Part shown: positions 8,707-19,162 of the stretch, piece after piece | Position numbering within the stretch: the stretch's first letter is position 1 | Layout: each line of letters begins with the position of its first letter | Origin: Gammaproteobacteria bacterium | GTDB lineage: Bacteria > Pseudomonadota > Gammaproteobacteria > Pseudomonadales > Azotimanducaceae | Assembly: GCA_009845835.1 (NCBI GenBank) | Contig: VXYV01000106.1 | Span: forward strand, 1 to 64,000 | Direction of reading: 5' to 3' | Length of the DNA stretch: 64,000 nucleotides | Made by a program: the position numbers and the translations under genes | Notes under the pieces: model-generated | Database searches by the model: none | Told to the model about the DNA's origin: nothing | What the model saw: only the letters and a program-made list of their open reading frames with translations

Positions 8707-11403
8707 ATGAGCGAAAATTCCTTTAATTCTCGTACCAAACTCTCTGTAAACGATCGCGAGTACGTTTACTTCGATTTGCACACTGCTTGCCAAGAAGTCA
8801 ACGGAGATTTGTTCAGGTTACCTATGTGCCACCGAATCTTACTGGAGAATTTATTACGTCACGAGGATAACCTGACTGTTGTCGCAGACGATATTCAATA
8901 TCTTGCTGGCAATAGTAGCGACTCATGCAACGACCGTGAATTATTTTTCCGACCGGCTAGAGTTTTGATGCAAGATTTCACTGGAGTTCCGGCAATTGCC
9001 GACCTCGCTGCGATGCGCGATGCCGTCTTAGAAAAAGGTCTAGATCCCACAATTATCAATCCTCAAGTACCGGTGGATCTAGTCATCGATCATTCGGTAA
9101 TGGTCGATCGTTTCGGCTCTGCTGAGGCGTTTGACGCCAATGTTGAACGAGAAATCCAACGTAATGAAGAGCGTTATCGCTTTCTTCGTTGGGGACAAAA
9201 CGCCTTTTCCAATTTTCGGGTAGTTCCACCAGGTACGGGAATATGTCACCAAGTTAATCTGGAATATCTGGCCCGCGTTGTTTGGGCTACTGACGTCGAG
9301 AATTCCGTATCTGTATTCCCGGATACTTTAGTTGGTACCGACAGTCACACCACAATGATTAATGGACTAGGTGTATTAGGATGGGGTGTCGGTGGTATCG
9401 AAGCTGAGGCAGCAATGCTAGGTCAATCAATTTCGATGTTATTACCACGAGTTGTCGGCATGAAAATCACAGGAGAACTCCGTGAAGGTGTGACAGCGAC
9501 GGATGTGGTATTACGAGTCGTTGAAGTGCTTCGCGCCACTGGTGTGGTTGGTGCTTTCGTCGAGTTTTTCGGTTCGGGCTTAGACCAGCTCGCGCTCGCT
9601 GATCGAGCGACGATTGCGAACATGGCACCAGAGTATGGTGCCACCTGCGGGTATTTTCCAGTCGACAAAGAGACATTGTCTTACTTGAAACTAACCGCGC
9701 GTCCGCGGGAGTTGATAAATTTGGTTGAAAGTTACACCAAGCAACAGGGTTTATGGCGAGATGATTCTTCAGTACCAGAATATACTTCAATTATCGAACT
9801 AAAGCTTGGTTCGATTGAGCCTTCTGTCGCTGGTCCAAAACGACCACAAGACCGGGTCCCCGTAGATCGACTAAAGTCAGCATTTGAACTGACTGCAATG
9901 ACGAACGGAGCATCGAATTCCTCTGAGCATAAATGGACCGAAATCGATGGTCAGAGATTTCAGCTCGATCACGGTGATACAGTAATCGCCGCTATTACTT
10001 CCTGTACTAACACTTCGAATCCTTCAGTTATGCTTGCAGCAGGCTTAGTCGCACAAAAGGCCTTAAAACGCGGCGTAACCGTCAAGCCATGGGTTAAAAC
10101 TTCGCTTGCTCCAGGCTCAAAAGTCGTAACTGAATACCTAAAAAAGACAGGCTTGCAAGAATCGCTCGACGAAATCGGGTTCAATTTGGTTGGATACGGT
10201 TGCACGACCTGTATTGGTAATTCGGGACCGCTCTCGGCGCCAATATCAGCTGCAATCAAAGCTGATAACCTTGTAGTTTCGTCTGTATTATCGGGTAATC
10301 GGAATTTTGAAGGCCGAGTGCATCAAGAAGTCCGTGCAAATTGGCTAGCTTCACCTCCACTAGTTGTCGCTTATGCGCTTGCTGGTACCACACGTATAAA
10401 CTTGGATCAAGAACCACTTGGTCAAGACAAAACTGGTAACCCGGTCTATTTGAGAGAAATCTGGCCCTCTAATGCGGAAATTCGCGAGCTTGTGAACCAA
10501 GTTTCATCGGATATGTTCATAGAACAGTACGCAGATATATTTTCGGGACCACCAGCGTGGCAATCGTTCAACGTAACAGATCAACCAAACTATCATTGGG
10601 ATAGGTCTACCTACATCAAGCAACCGCCATTTTTCAAACGGGACTCGAATACACCACAATCACTCAACATTGAGTCGGCCCGAGCACTAGTTATGTTGGG
10701 TGACTCAGTAACGACTGATCACATTTCTCCAGCGGGGGCGATCCAACCGGATTCGCCAGCCGGAAAATATCTGCAGGATAACGGTGTTTCCATCGCAGAA
10801 TTTAACTCTTATGGATCTAGACGAGGTAACCATGAAGTTATGATGCGCGGGACCTTCGCCAATGTGAGAATCAAAAACGAAATTGTTGCTGGACAAGAAG
10901 GTGGTTTCACCAAGTGTTTTTCTGACGAAAAACACACCACAATTTATGATGCGGCGATCCGATACCAACAAGATTCCGAAAACTTGATCATTATCGCCGG
11001 TAAAGAATACGGTGCTGGTTCTAGTCGGGACTGGGCAGCAAAAGGTACATTACTCTTAGGAATCAAAGCAGTCATTACTGAAAGTTTCGAACGAATTCAT
11101 CGATCGAATCTAATCGGTATGGGTGTACTTCCGTTGCAATTTCTGGATAGTCAATCAAGAAAAACGTTACGCTTGCAAGGGAACGAACGATTCAGCATAC
11201 GATTCTTAGCAAACGAATCGACACTAAAGCCCAGACAGAAATTAGGATTACACATTTTGGCGCTTGATGGTTCAGAAAATTCGATAGAGTTACAAAGTCG
11301 AATCGATACCGAGATTGAACTTAAATATTTCCAGAGTAGTGGTATTTTAAATTTCGTACTGACGCAGTTAGTCAATCAACATACCTCTGAAGTGAAGACT
11401 TGA
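8707..11403 (+). CDS. acnA: aconitate hydratase A
   Basis: Aconitase interconverts citrate and isocitrate in the TCA cycle using a [4Fe-4S] cluster. The 898-residue length and gene order of motifs match the AcnA/IRP1 type. The cluster cysteines are visible in ITSCTNTSNP and YGCTTCIGNSGPL, and the C-terminal swivelling domain holds GDSVTTDHISPAGAI and the active-site AGKEYGAGSSRDW. The start is ATG after a likely terminator, so the gene probably has its own promoter. Its stop overlaps or abuts the start of thrS, suggesting co-transcription of the two. Confidence 0.95.
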   Translation: MSENSFNSRTKLSVNDREYVYFDLHTACQEVNGDLFRLPMCHRILLENLLRHEDNLTVVADDIQYLAGNSSDSCNDRELFFRPARVLMQDFTGVPAIADLAAMRDAVLEKGLDPTIINPQVPVDLVIDHSVMVDRFGSAEAFDANVEREIQRNEERYRFLRWGQNAFSNFRVVPPGTGICHQVNLEYLARVVWATDVENSVSVFPDTLVGTDSHTTMINGLGVLGWGVGGIEAEAAMLGQSISMLLPRVVGMKITGELREGVTATDVVLRVVEVLRATGVVGAFVEFFGSGLDQLALADRATIANMAPEYGATCGYFPVDKETLSYLKLTARPRELINLVESYTKQQGLWRDDSSVPEYTSIIELKLGSIEPSVAGPKRPQDRVPVDRLKSAFELTAMTNGASNSSEHKWTEIDGQRFQLDHGDTVIAAITSCTNTSNPSVMLAAGLVAQKALKRGVTVKPWVKTSLAPGSKVVTEYLKKTGLQESLDEIGFNLVGYGCTTCIGNSGPLSAPISAAIKADNLVVSSVLSGNRNFEGRVHQEVRANWLASPPLVVAYALAGTTRINLDQEPLGQDKTGNPVYLREIWPSNAEIRELVNQVSSDMFIEQYADIFSGPPAWQSFNVTDQPNYHWDRSTYIKQPPFFKRDSNTPQSLNIESARALVMLGDSVTTDHISPAGAIQPDSPAGKYLQDNGVSIAEFNSYGSRRGNHEVMMRGTFANVRIKNEIVAGQEGGFTKCFSDEKHTTIYDAAIRYQQDSENLIIIAGKEYGAGSSRDWAAKGTLLLGIKAVITESFERIHRSNLIGMGVLPLQFLDSQSRKTLRLQGNERFSIRFLANESTLKPRQKLGLHILALDGSENSIELQSRIDTEIELKYFQSSGILNFVLTQLVNQHTSEVKT

Positions 11404-11405
11404 CA

Positions 11406-13244
11406 ATGTCTTACGAACATCAAGGAGAAATTCAACCCACCGACGAAAAACTTTACAAGATTCGTCACAGTTTAGCGCATGTTCTAGCCCAAGCCGTACT
11501 CGATTTTCGAGAGGGTTCGACGTTGGGTTTTGGCCCTCCAATAAGGCATGGTTTCTATTACGATTTTGCACTATCGTCCCCAATAAATGAAGAGGATTTC
11601 CCCGAAATCGAACGACGGATGAAAAAGATTCTGAAGAGTGGTCAACGATTTTACCGTGAAGATCTAGCAAAGAATGATGCCTTGGCAAGGCTCGAAGAAA
11701 TGGGGGAACCTTATAAGAAAGAGTACGCGATCGAACTGTGTGAAAAATTTAACCTAGACACCTTGACCTTTTTTCGAAACGGACCATTTGTCGACATGTG
11801 TGAAGGACCACACGTGGATACGACACGAGATATTCCGCGTGACGCGTTCAAACTCCGAAGCGTAGCTGGTGCATACTGGCGTGGAGATTCGGACAATCAA
11901 ATGCTCACACGAATTTATGCCTGGGCATTCCTTACGAAAGGCGAACTAGATGAACATGTAGATGCTTACCTTAAAGCACAAGAGAGGGATCATAAAAAAC
12001 TCGGTCGACAGCTAGGAATATTTGCGATTGATAACGAAATCGGTCGCGGGTTACCCCTTTGGTTACCCCACGGTACCGTGATCCGCGACGAACTAGAAAA
12101 ACTCGCGTGCGAGCTAGAGTTTAAAGCTGGATACAAACGAGTTTCGACGCCACATATTGCAAAACGGTCGCTGTTTTATCGTACCGGACATTTACCGTAC
12201 TACGCTGACGACATGTACCCACCGATGGAATTGATAGAACACACAGATAGTGGCGAAGAAGTCAAAGAAGCGTACGTACTGAAACCCATGAACTGCCCGC
12301 ACCACCATAAGATTTTTGCAGCTGAACCAAGAAGCTATCGAGACTTACCGCTCCGATTAGCTGAATACGGACATGTATATCGATTTGAAGAGTCTGGCGC
12401 GGTAAGTGGGTTGCTGAGAGTACGAGGGATGTGTATGAACGATGCCCACATTTACTGCACCGAAGACCAAATCAAATCCGAATTTCTTAGTGTAATTCAA
12501 CTGTATGCAGAAGCATATGGAATCTTGGGGTTGGATCAGTACTACCTGAGATTGTCGAAATGTGATCCCGACGATCCAAAACGAGCGCAAAAATACGTCG
12601 ATAACCCCGTAGCGTGGCAAACCTCCGAAACGTTGTTAGAAGAACTACTGATTGAGAATGACATCGAGTTTGTAACTGGCATAGGTGAAGCCGCGTTTTA
12701 TGGTCCAAAAATCGACGTTCAATTTAGAACGATAACAGGACGTGACGAGAGTGTGAGTACGGTACAACTAGATTTTGCGGTTCCAGCTCGACTAGAGTTG
12801 GCTTATGTCGGAAGAGATGGCGAACTACACACACCTTACTGCATACACCGTGCACCACTATCTACCCACGAGCGCATGGTGGCGTATTTGATTGAACATT
12901 ATGGTGGTGCGTTTCCGACGTGGTTGGCGCCGGTACAGGTTTTGGTTGTAACCGTTTCAGAGAAATTTCATCAATATGGAGAGCAACTTGTTGCCGAACT
13001 TCGATCACGTTTTATTCGTGCTGAACTTGCACCGGAATCCGATACGGTTTCCAAGAAAATTCGCGAAGGGACTATTCGGAAGATCCCCAACATGTTAGTG
13101 TTAGGTGAACGTGAACAAGAAGACCAAACGGTAACTCTTCGACGATATGGCGTCGGAGAACAGACTGTTCTCCCTAAGAATCAATTCATCGAGCACATTG
13201 AAAAAACTATCAGTGCTCGTGCTCCAGAATTTTTGATAAATTAG
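11406..13244 (+). CDS. thrS: threonine--tRNA ligase lacking the TGS domain
   Basis: Class II synthetase charging tRNA-Thr. The editing domain starts almost at the N-terminus (RHSLAHVLA, with HxxxH; later CEGPH), followed by the catalytic domain and the anticodon-binding domain (from about residue 510). The three zinc ligands are kept: Cys in MNCPHHH, His in NDAHIYC, His in YCIHRAP. Compared with the usual 640-residue enzyme, about 60 N-terminal residues, the TGS domain, are absent. The ATG at 11406 is 2 bp after the acnA stop; a TTG at 11400 is possible. The aconitase neighbour is unusual for thrS, which more often precedes infC. It may be the sole ThrRS or a second paralogue. Confidence 0.88.
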   Translation: MSYEHQGEIQPTDEKLYKIRHSLAHVLAQAVLDFREGSTLGFGPPIRHGFYYDFALSSPINEEDFPEIERRMKKILKSGQRFYREDLAKNDALARLEEMGEPYKKEYAIELCEKFNLDTLTFFRNGPFVDMCEGPHVDTTRDIPRDAFKLRSVAGAYWRGDSDNQMLTRIYAWAFLTKGELDEHVDAYLKAQERDHKKLGRQLGIFAIDNEIGRGLPLWLPHGTVIRDELEKLACELEFKAGYKRVSTPHIAKRSLFYRTGHLPYYADDMYPPMELIEHTDSGEEVKEAYVLKPMNCPHHHKIFAAEPRSYRDLPLRLAEYGHVYRFEESGAVSGLLRVRGMCMNDAHIYCTEDQIKSEFLSVIQLYAEAYGILGLDQYYLRLSKCDPDDPKRAQKYVDNPVAWQTSETLLEELLIENDIEFVTGIGEAAFYGPKIDVQFRTITGRDESVSTVQLDFAVPARLELAYVGRDGELHTPYCIHRAPLSTHERMVAYLIEHYGGAFPTWLAPVQVLVVTVSEKFHQYGEQLVAELRSRFIRAELAPESDTVSKKIREGTIRKIPNMLVLGEREQEDQTVTLRRYGVGEQTVLPKNQFIEHIEKTISARAPEFLIN

Positions 13245-13359
13245 GTTCGCACATTTAGGTTTGACTAACTAGCACTCGTTGTCGGCGTAACAAAAATCAG
13301 TTGGTAGTGTAGAATTTACCTAATCGTCTTGAGAATCAATCAGAAACGAGGAACAGACA

Positions 13360-13587
13360 TTGAAAGATACAGTTGATCAACGAACAAAACACCTGACACT
13401 GGAGTTTTGGATATCTTGGGGGGTCGCGTTTGCGTTAGTCTTAAACATCCTTGATCCGTGGGAAACTTTGCTGGGTCGCTTGCTATTCAGTTTGTATATC
13501 GTAGGCGCAACGGTTGTCATCGGATTGCTTTTTACTACACTGAAGAAACGTCTCGATCAACGCAAGGTACTGCGCGAAACAACTTAA
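13360..13587 (+). CDS. small two-helix membrane protein
   Basis: A 75-residue protein with two predicted membrane segments (about residues 17-31 and 40-60) and a basic tail (KKRLDQRK). The start is TTG, preceded by GAGG at good spacing, which supports translation. No family is recognised. It lies alone between thrS and a nitroreductase gene. Confidence 0.55.
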   Translation: MKDTVDQRTKHLTLEFWISWGVAFALVLNILDPWETLLGRLLFSLYIVGATVVIGLLFTTLKKRLDQRKVLRETT

Positions 13588-13639
13588 CCAAAAATTTGTT
13601 TCAACTATACCAAAAAAATAGTCCCAATTCTCGCTAACG

Positions 13640-13662
13640 ATGGCTTTCCACTGGAAAGTCAT
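13640..13662. repeat. 10-bp perfect hairpin in intergenic region
   Basis: An inverted repeat pairing 10 of 10 positions (one G-T) around the 3-base loop ACT. There is no T run directly behind it on either strand, so it is not a typical intrinsic terminator. It lies between the small membrane protein and the nitroreductase gene and may stabilise an mRNA end. Confidence 0.45.
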
Positions 13663-13764
13663 CCCGTGAGTCCCCTGCTCACTCATTTCGTTAAAGCAAA
13701 CCACAATACGACAATAATAGGCAACTTCTAATACATCTTGCCCGCCCCGACCAGGAAGCCTCAA

Positions 13765-14445
13765 ATGTCTTTCATACCACTTAAATTCCATTCTTACACC
13801 GACGACACAATGGTTCAACGGTCTCGTGAGTTTCTTGAGTTAATGTCTCTCCGACGCACTGTTCGCGACTATGCATCAAAGCCAATCCCTAATGGTGTGA
13901 TCGAAAACGCGTTAAGTGCTGCGACAACTGCCCCGAGCGGAGCAAATATGCAACCGTGGCGATTTGTAGTCGTACGTGATCCCAAAACAAAGCAGAAGAT
14001 TCGTCTTGGAGCAGAAGAGGAAGAACGTGAGTTTTATGCACACCGAGCGACTCCAGAGTGGTTAGAAGCGCTAGCACCCTTGGGGACCGACGACAACAAA
14101 CCATTCCTGACTGAGGCCCCTGTGCTTATTGCAATATTTTTAGAACGATATCGAGTCGATGCAACCGGTAAACGCATCAAACTCTACTACATGCCAGAAT
14201 CTGTAGGTATCGCATGTGGGTTTTTGATTACGGCACTACATAATGCAGGGTTGGCAACTCTCACTCATACACCCAGTCCGATGGGTTTCTTGAACAAGAT
14301 TCTCGATCGACCGGCGCACGAGAAACCGTATCTCTTACTAGTGGCTGGATATCCAAAAGAGAATGCCCAAGTACCTGATATTAAAAGATTACCCTACTCA
14401 ACCACCGTGATCCACTGGAAGAAAACCCCCGATCCCGAATCATAA
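13765..14445 (+). CDS. nitroreductase family protein
   Basis: A flavin-dependent oxidoreductase of the nitroreductase fold (226 residues). The FMN-phosphate motif is visible in SLRRTVRDY near the N-terminus, then the family segment [20 protein letters not shown]. The C-terminal part contains [11 protein letters not shown] and LLVAGYPKE. Substrate is unknown; members reduce nitroaromatics, quinones or act in halogen removal. The start at 13765 is chosen for the AGGAAG sequence 7 bp upstream; an upstream in-frame start at 13738 lacks one. The 3' end overlaps the convergent prc gene by 6 bp. Confidence 0.82.
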   Translation: MSFIPLKFHSYTDDTMVQRSREFLELMSLRRTVRDYASKPIPNGVIENALSAATTAPSGANMQPWRFVVVRDPKTKQKIRLGAEEEEREFYAHRATPEWLEALAPLGTDDNKPFLTEAPVLIAIFLERYRVDATGKRIKLYYMPESVGIACGFLITALHNAGLATLTHTPSPMGFLNKILDRPAHEKPYLLLVAGYPKENAQVPDIKRLPYSTTVIHWKKTPDPES

Positions 14446-16542
14446 ACTTGAAGTTTCTTCTACTCCTGTTGTACTTTCCAATTCCAAGAGATCGGATACG
14501 ACATGGGCAGTTTCAATAAGAATACCATCGGGTTCGTCTTCGATTTCCTTTCTTAAGTTGTCCAGCGCATCCCACAAATCTTCAAGATTTTCTACGGGTT
14601 CTTTCCCTTTTGCCGTGAGTCTCGCGTTTTCTATAGAAAGCCGGTGTGCGTCTCGCTGATCTTTCTCTGCGCGTCGCTTTTCTTCATTTAACGAAAATTC
14701 TTTCCGACGCCGGTCTTCTTTAATTCGATCCTCCACTGCCCGATAGTAGATAAAGTCTGGATTATCGTCCGTCCTAAGCTGATGCCGCTCAATCAATTTT
14801 GGAATCAGTGGAGAGATGTCTGCTACCGGAAAATATTCCGGACCGTCGATGAGGTCATAAGCTAAAGCATCTTCTAAACTACTCTCGCCGATTTGAGTTT
14901 CGTCAAAAAGATTCGGAAATGTGATATCCGGTACCACACCTTTGTGTTGGGTACTTTGACCCGAAACTCGATAAAACTTTGATTGAGTTACTTTTAATTG
15001 GCCATGCGGTTGTAACCCCAGAAGTTGTTGCACTGTACCTTTCCCAAAAGATCGATTACCAACGATGACACCTCTGCCATAGTCTTGAATCGCGCCTGCA
15101 AATATTTCTGATGCTGAAGCTGAGCGCCGATCAACAACCACCGCGAGTGGACCATCCCACTCAACACCTCGTTCCTGATCATGCAATATATCCGTGCGAC
15201 GTTGCGAACTTTTGACCAAAACAGTCGGACCGGTATCGATAAAGAGACCAGTAAGTTTTTGCGCTTCAACTAACGAACCACCTCCGTTGCCACGAAGATC
15301 AATGATGAGTCCGTCCATTCCTTCTTCTTTGAGCTCCTGAATCAATTGACGTACGTCCCGAGTCGCACTTCTGTAGTCTCGTTCTCCACGTTGTTGCGCC
15401 GCGAAATCGATATACATAGACGGTAGATCAATCACACCAACATGCCTAGTAACCTGCTCACCGGTTGGTGTATCTGTTGCCATAGTGATAAGTTTCTTCT
15501 GGGCAGCAGATTCGTGTAGGGGAACTTCATCGCGTACAATGGCGACTACCCGGAGTTTGTCGTCTTCGTCAAGTAATTCAAGATAAACCGTAGCACCCTT
15601 AGGGCCTCTAATCATGTCAACGACGTCGTCAAGACGCCAACCAATCACATCAATTAGTGGACCATCTTCTTGTTGTCCAACCCCCACAATTCGATCTTTT
15701 TCAAACACTCCCCTGTGGCGCTGTGCGGGTCCACCTTCGATTAAATTCTCTATTACGACATAGTCATCGTCGATGCGTAGCATTGCGCCTATACCTTGCA
15801 ACGACAAGCTCATATTAATCTCAAAGTTTTCTTGGACTCTCGGCGCTAAATATGTCGTATGTGGATCAAACGTCTTTGTATAAGCATTGATGTATGTCGA
15901 AAATGCGTCTTCGGCATTCGTTTGCACACGTCGGCGTTCTAATTGCGTGTATCGTTTCTCTAATGTCTCCATCAATTCTTCTTCATCGGACTCACTCAAT
16001 TTCAGTCGAATGATCGAGTCGACAAGAATTTTTTCCCATAATTCATCAGCGGCTTCTGCATCAACTAACCATTCAGCTCCTTCACTCCGATCACGGATCA
16101 CACCATTCGTCGTTAGATCGAAAGATTCAAGTCCTCTAGATAACCGCTTGAGTACCCAACCGTATCGTTCGTATCGTCGCTTACGTGTTAAATTGAATAA
16201 TTCAAACCCCACATTTAAATCACCCTTTTTTAGAAAGTCGTCAAACGACTCTCGATACTGCTCATAGTGTTCGATATCTGAACTCAACAAAAATAATCGA
16301 CTAGGATCCAACTCATCTAGATATCGTTCAAATACTTGTGATGAAATTTCGTCATCTAATCTCATCCTCTTCGTGACGTGGTGGTAGCGAACTGCGTCGA
16401 CAACTTGTTTCGAAATTCGCGAGTGTACGTCTAAAGGTTTAAGTTCCTCGAGTTCTGAGGTCGGTGATTCAACCCCGTATACACAATAGCCAATAGTGAC
16501 GAAAAGCAGAATAAAAATAGATTGAAATAATCGGTTACTCAT
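14440..16542 (-). CDS. prc: tail-specific carboxy-terminal protease
   Basis: Periplasmic serine protease of the Prc/CtpA family, which degrades or processes proteins from exposed C-termini. It has a signal peptide (residues 1-20), N-terminal helical domain, PDZ domain (about residues 230-325, with [10 protein letters not shown]), protease core with the Ser/Lys dyad in [13 protein letters not shown] and RSFGKGTVQ, and the C-terminal DUF3340-type region. At 700 residues it matches the family (E. coli 682). It is convergent with the nitroreductase gene and upstream of lepB on the minus strand but separated by 144 bp. Confidence 0.93.
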   Translation of the reverse strand: MSNRLFQSIFILLFVTIGYCVYGVESPTSELEELKPLDVHSRISKQVVDAVRYHHVTKRMRLDDEISSQVFERYLDELDPSRLFLLSSDIEHYEQYRESFDDFLKKGDLNVGFELFNLTRKRRYERYGWVLKRLSRGLESFDLTTNGVIRDRSEGAEWLVDAEAADELWEKILVDSIIRLKLSESDEEELMETLEKRYTQLERRRVQTNAEDAFSTYINAYTKTFDPHTTYLAPRVQENFEINMSLSLQGIGAMLRIDDDYVVIENLIEGGPAQRHRGVFEKDRIVGVGQQEDGPLIDVIGWRLDDVVDMIRGPKGATVYLELLDEDDKLRVVAIVRDEVPLHESAAQKKLITMATDTPTGEQVTRHVGVIDLPSMYIDFAAQQRGERDYRSATRDVRQLIQELKEEGMDGLIIDLRGNGGGSLVEAQKLTGLFIDTGPTVLVKSSQRRTDILHDQERGVEWDGPLAVVVDRRSASASEIFAGAIQDYGRGVIVGNRSFGKGTVQQLLGLQPHGQLKVTQSKFYRVSGQSTQHKGVVPDITFPNLFDETQIGESSLEDALAYDLIDGPEYFPVADISPLIPKLIERHQLRTDDNPDFIYYRAVEDRIKEDRRRKEFSLNEEKRRAEKDQRDAHRLSIENARLTAKGKEPVENLEDLWDALDNLRKEIEDEPDGILIETAHVVSDLLELESTTGVEETSSL

Positions 16543-16686
16543 TAGTTATCCTAAGTTAGTCTGGAGTTTGGGTGTTAACCTTTGTAAATTTTATAGTAAC
16601 AAGGGGATAATTCGTACACAACATCAATGTTTATCGATGTTTGTGAGTTTCTTCAGATTAAATGATGAGTACGTGAGTTGAAAAAG

Positions 16687-17427
16687 TTACAACAAGTATG
16701 TGAAGAAACGCCGGAACCTAGGTCTCAGCGGAATCCCATCGTGCCCTTTGAAATCGATCGAAAATGCAATCGTATGCGCCCGTCCAATGATTCGATCTCG
16801 TTCTATAAGACCAATTCTTCGGGAATCTCGACTATTATCTCGGTTATCTCCCATGATAAAGTACTCGTCGGTACCAAGCGTAATAGGTCCGAAACTGGAA
16901 TCTCTTGAAGTATGTCGTGGAATCCATTTCACGATCCGAACTTCGTCAAAAATCGTCTCCCAAAAGTAAAGGTCATTTCCTGGCGGTGGTAAATTTAACG
17001 ACCGAACCTCGTCTTCCGTTACTTGAACGTATGTTGCCTCGGTGGCGTTGATGATCAATCGATTCTGACGCAACTCAACTGTATCTCCCGGTACCCCAAT
17101 CACTCGTTTGATTAATAGTTGATTTTGGTCTTCTTCTGGACTATCGACTGTTACAATATCGCCACGATTGGGGTCACTCCAACGGAATATACGCTTGAAA
17201 CTGAAAGGCCACCGGATATCGTAGGCAATTTTGTCGACGACGACTCGATCGCCACCGATAATTCCCGGGTTCATACTTCCCGTCGGCACATGATTCCAAT
17301 CGGCAAAAACCGAGCGAAATATCAGCATTAGAACGATAAAAATGAGAAGACTTCGCCAACCGACCCAGATATTTTTAAGACGAGTTTTCCAATTTCGATT
17401 TGGACTTTGAGTAGGGCGCTTATTCAT
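16687..17427 (-). CDS. lepB: signal peptidase I
   Basis: Membrane-bound peptidase that removes signal peptides from exported proteins. One N-terminal membrane segment (about residues 25-42) is followed by the catalytic Ser51 in PTGSMNPG and Lys107 in LLIKRVIGVPGD, and the C-terminal box GDNRDNSRDSR. E. coli LepB has two membrane segments; here only one is seen, as in many bacteria, and at 246 residues the protein is short. It is transcribed with the DUF1244 gene upstream (47 bp gap) or from its own promoter. Confidence 0.93.
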   Translation of the reverse strand: MNKRPTQSPNRNWKTRLKNIWVGWRSLLIFIVLMLIFRSVFADWNHVPTGSMNPGIIGGDRVVVDKIAYDIRWPFSFKRIFRWSDPNRGDIVTVDSPEEDQNQLLIKRVIGVPGDTVELRQNRLIINATEATYVQVTEDEVRSLNLPPPGNDLYFWETIFDEVRIVKWIPRHTSRDSSFGPITLGTDEYFIMGDNRDNSRDSRRIGLIERDRIIGRAHTIAFSIDFKGHDGIPLRPRFRRFFTYLL

Positions 17428-17474
17428 TTTGACTGATTTCTGAATTGCAAATCAACGGAATTCGGTGTTAACAC

Positions 17475-17780
17475 TCAACTTTTGGGGTGTTTTGATTCAA
17501 ACTGCGCGATTTGACTTGTTGAAGCTGGTGTTTGAAATCGTTCTTTCCATTCTTCGTAAGGCATGCCATATACAATTTCTCTTGCCGCTTCGTAGTCAAT
17601 CTGTTTGCCGATTTCCGCTGCGGCTGCTACGTACCACTTGGATAAACAATTCCGGCAGAATCCGGCTAAATTCATCAGGTCAATATTCTGGACATCTTTC
17701 CGTGCATCGAAATGCTGTAGCAATTTTCGAAAAACTTGAGATTCAATGCGTATTGTTGTTGAAATTGATTCGTTTGACAC
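17475..17780 (-). CDS. DUF1244 family protein
   Basis: A 101-residue soluble protein of the DUF1244 family, recognised from the segment MNLAGFCRNCLSKWYVAAA and the pattern YGMPYEEWK. The family is common in alpha- and gammaproteobacteria; no function is established. The CxxC in FCRNC could bind a metal. It sits just upstream of lepB on the same strand. Confidence 0.8.
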   Translation of the reverse strand: MSNESISTTIRIESQVFRKLLQHFDARKDVQNIDLMNLAGFCRNCLSKWYVAAAAEIGKQIDYEAAREIVYGMPYEEWKERFQTPASTSQIAQFESKHPKS

Positions 17781-17868
17781 AATTCTATTAACACCTCCAC
17801 AGGCTGTTCTACGGTAGTATGAATTCTAATTTATAAATTCTTGCTGCTCACCAACATAAACTTTCTTA

Positions 17869-18470
17869 ATGGACTTTCTATTCAGCTATGAACTCTGGGC
17901 GGCATTAGTCACGCTCACGACTCTTGAGATCATTCTCATCTCCGTACTCACCAATAAATTACCACCTAAACAACGCGTCAGAGCGTGTATTGTGGGTCTC
18001 AGTGTGGCGATGTTAGCAAGGATCATGTTATTGTTCTCGATCATTTGGTTAATGCAACTTACGGACATCCTATTTACGATCGCAGAGCGTGCATTTTCAC
18101 GAAAAGATTGATTTTGATGGCTGGAGGTCTATTTCTAATTTTCAAAGCATCCCGTGAAATACATAACTCTTTGGAAAGATCGACGAAGTTCTCCCTCCAA
18201 AGTCAAGTATGAAAGCTACCTTGCGGTAATTTTGCAGATTGGATTCATCGACATGGTGTTTACTTTCGCTTCAGTTCTTACGGCGATTGGACTGTTCGAC
18301 ATCATTGGTGTAATGGTAACTGCTATCGTCATCGCTATTTTGGTCATAATGCTAGCAGCGGGTCCGATTACTCGGTCTAGGAAGAAGCATCCATGGGTCG
18401 GTTGTCTCGCAAAAACACTAAACAATCTTTCGTCGATCGATCTGGCGAGAAGTAGTACCCGTCGGCATTA
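17869..18470 (+). pseudogene. terC-family membrane protein, frameshifted and truncated
   Basis: Three pieces in different frames (17869-18111, about 18118-18212 and 18154-18470) line up in order with a TerC-family integral membrane protein (SYELWAALVTLTTLEI, then LMAGGLFLIFKASREIH, then IGFIDMVFTFASVLTAIG). TerC proteins are metal-linked membrane proteins. The conserved segment between LEI and ISVL, which should hold a GIDN-type motif, is deleted, and the acidic residue of the second motif (normally LDS) is replaced by FAS. The C-terminal half is missing, and the remnant runs into the 3' end of yaaA. It is therefore dead on three counts. Family match is from memory of the motif pattern. Confidence 0.75.
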
Positions 18471-19162
18471 AATGCTTTGATTCCACTGATGGTTTCGCTA
18501 CGGTTCATGACAATGTGACGAGCGAGTAAACCGCGTGCTTTTTTTCCAAAGTAACTCATGAAACGGTAGTCATCTTGGTACCGGTCCAGGAACGTACACT
18601 TAATCACTCGATAGTTCAGAAGTTGCTCAACAGAAGGACTAAAATATTCACTTGAAGCTAGGTTGACAACAATCGGCTTACGATGCACGGATAGTTCCGA
18701 ATTTAAAGTGTCAGCAATCGTGGTACTCCAATATTCGTATAACGACTTTTCGTCGGCTATACGCAAGGACGTCCCCATTTCAAGTCTATAGGGATGAATC
18801 AAATCCATTGGTCTTAAAATACCATAAAGTCCAGACAAAATTCGCAAGCGACGTTGGGCCGACGTGAAATCACGTTCATTAAAAGCTTCTGGATTCAAAC
18901 CTAAATACACATCGCCGCGAAAAGAAAGTATCGCTGGACGTGCGTTTTTCAGACTCAAAGTCCAATTTTGGTATCTTTCCACATTAAGAGTCCCAAGCTT
19001 TTGATTCACGTTCATTTTCTCTGCAATAGTGTCAGCATCGAGTGTTTGCAGATTGGCTATGAGCTTTGCAGCACGTTCGAGAAATAGGGGTTCAGACTTC
19101 TTACGAGTTGGTAGTGGAGATTTGAAGTCAAGGGTTTTCGAAGGAGAGAGAACTGTTAGCAT
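18377..19162 (-). CDS. yaaA: peroxide stress protein YaaA (DUF328)
   Basis: A 261-residue member of the YaaA family, which in E. coli lowers free iron during hydrogen peroxide stress and binds DNA. Family hallmarks are the N-terminal SPSKTLDF, GDVYLGLNPE, LSGLYGILRPMDLIHPYRLE, NLASSEYF and the C-terminal KARGLLARHIV and FNADGYYFS. Length is normal. The 3' end overlaps the terC remnant, showing that the deletion in terC stopped at this gene. Confidence 0.9.
   Translation of the reverse strand: MLTVLSPSKTLDFKSPLPTRKKSEPLFLERAAKLIANLQTLDADTIAEKMNVNQKLGTLNVERYQNWTLSLKNARPAILSFRGDVYLGLNPEAFNERDFTSAQRRLRILSGLYGILRPMDLIHPYRLEMGTSLRIADEKSLYEYWSTTIADTLNSELSVHRKPIVVNLASSEYFSPSVEQLLNYRVIKCTFLDRYQDDYRFMSYFGKKARGLLARHIVMNRSETISGIKAFNADGYYFSPDRSTKDCLVFLRDNRPMDASS

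Noticed and set aside
13765..14445. Nitroreductase as the missing dehydro-F420 reductase
   Set aside because: It is over 40 kb from the F420 operon and shows only general nitroreductase motifs; kept only as a possibility in the F420 finding.
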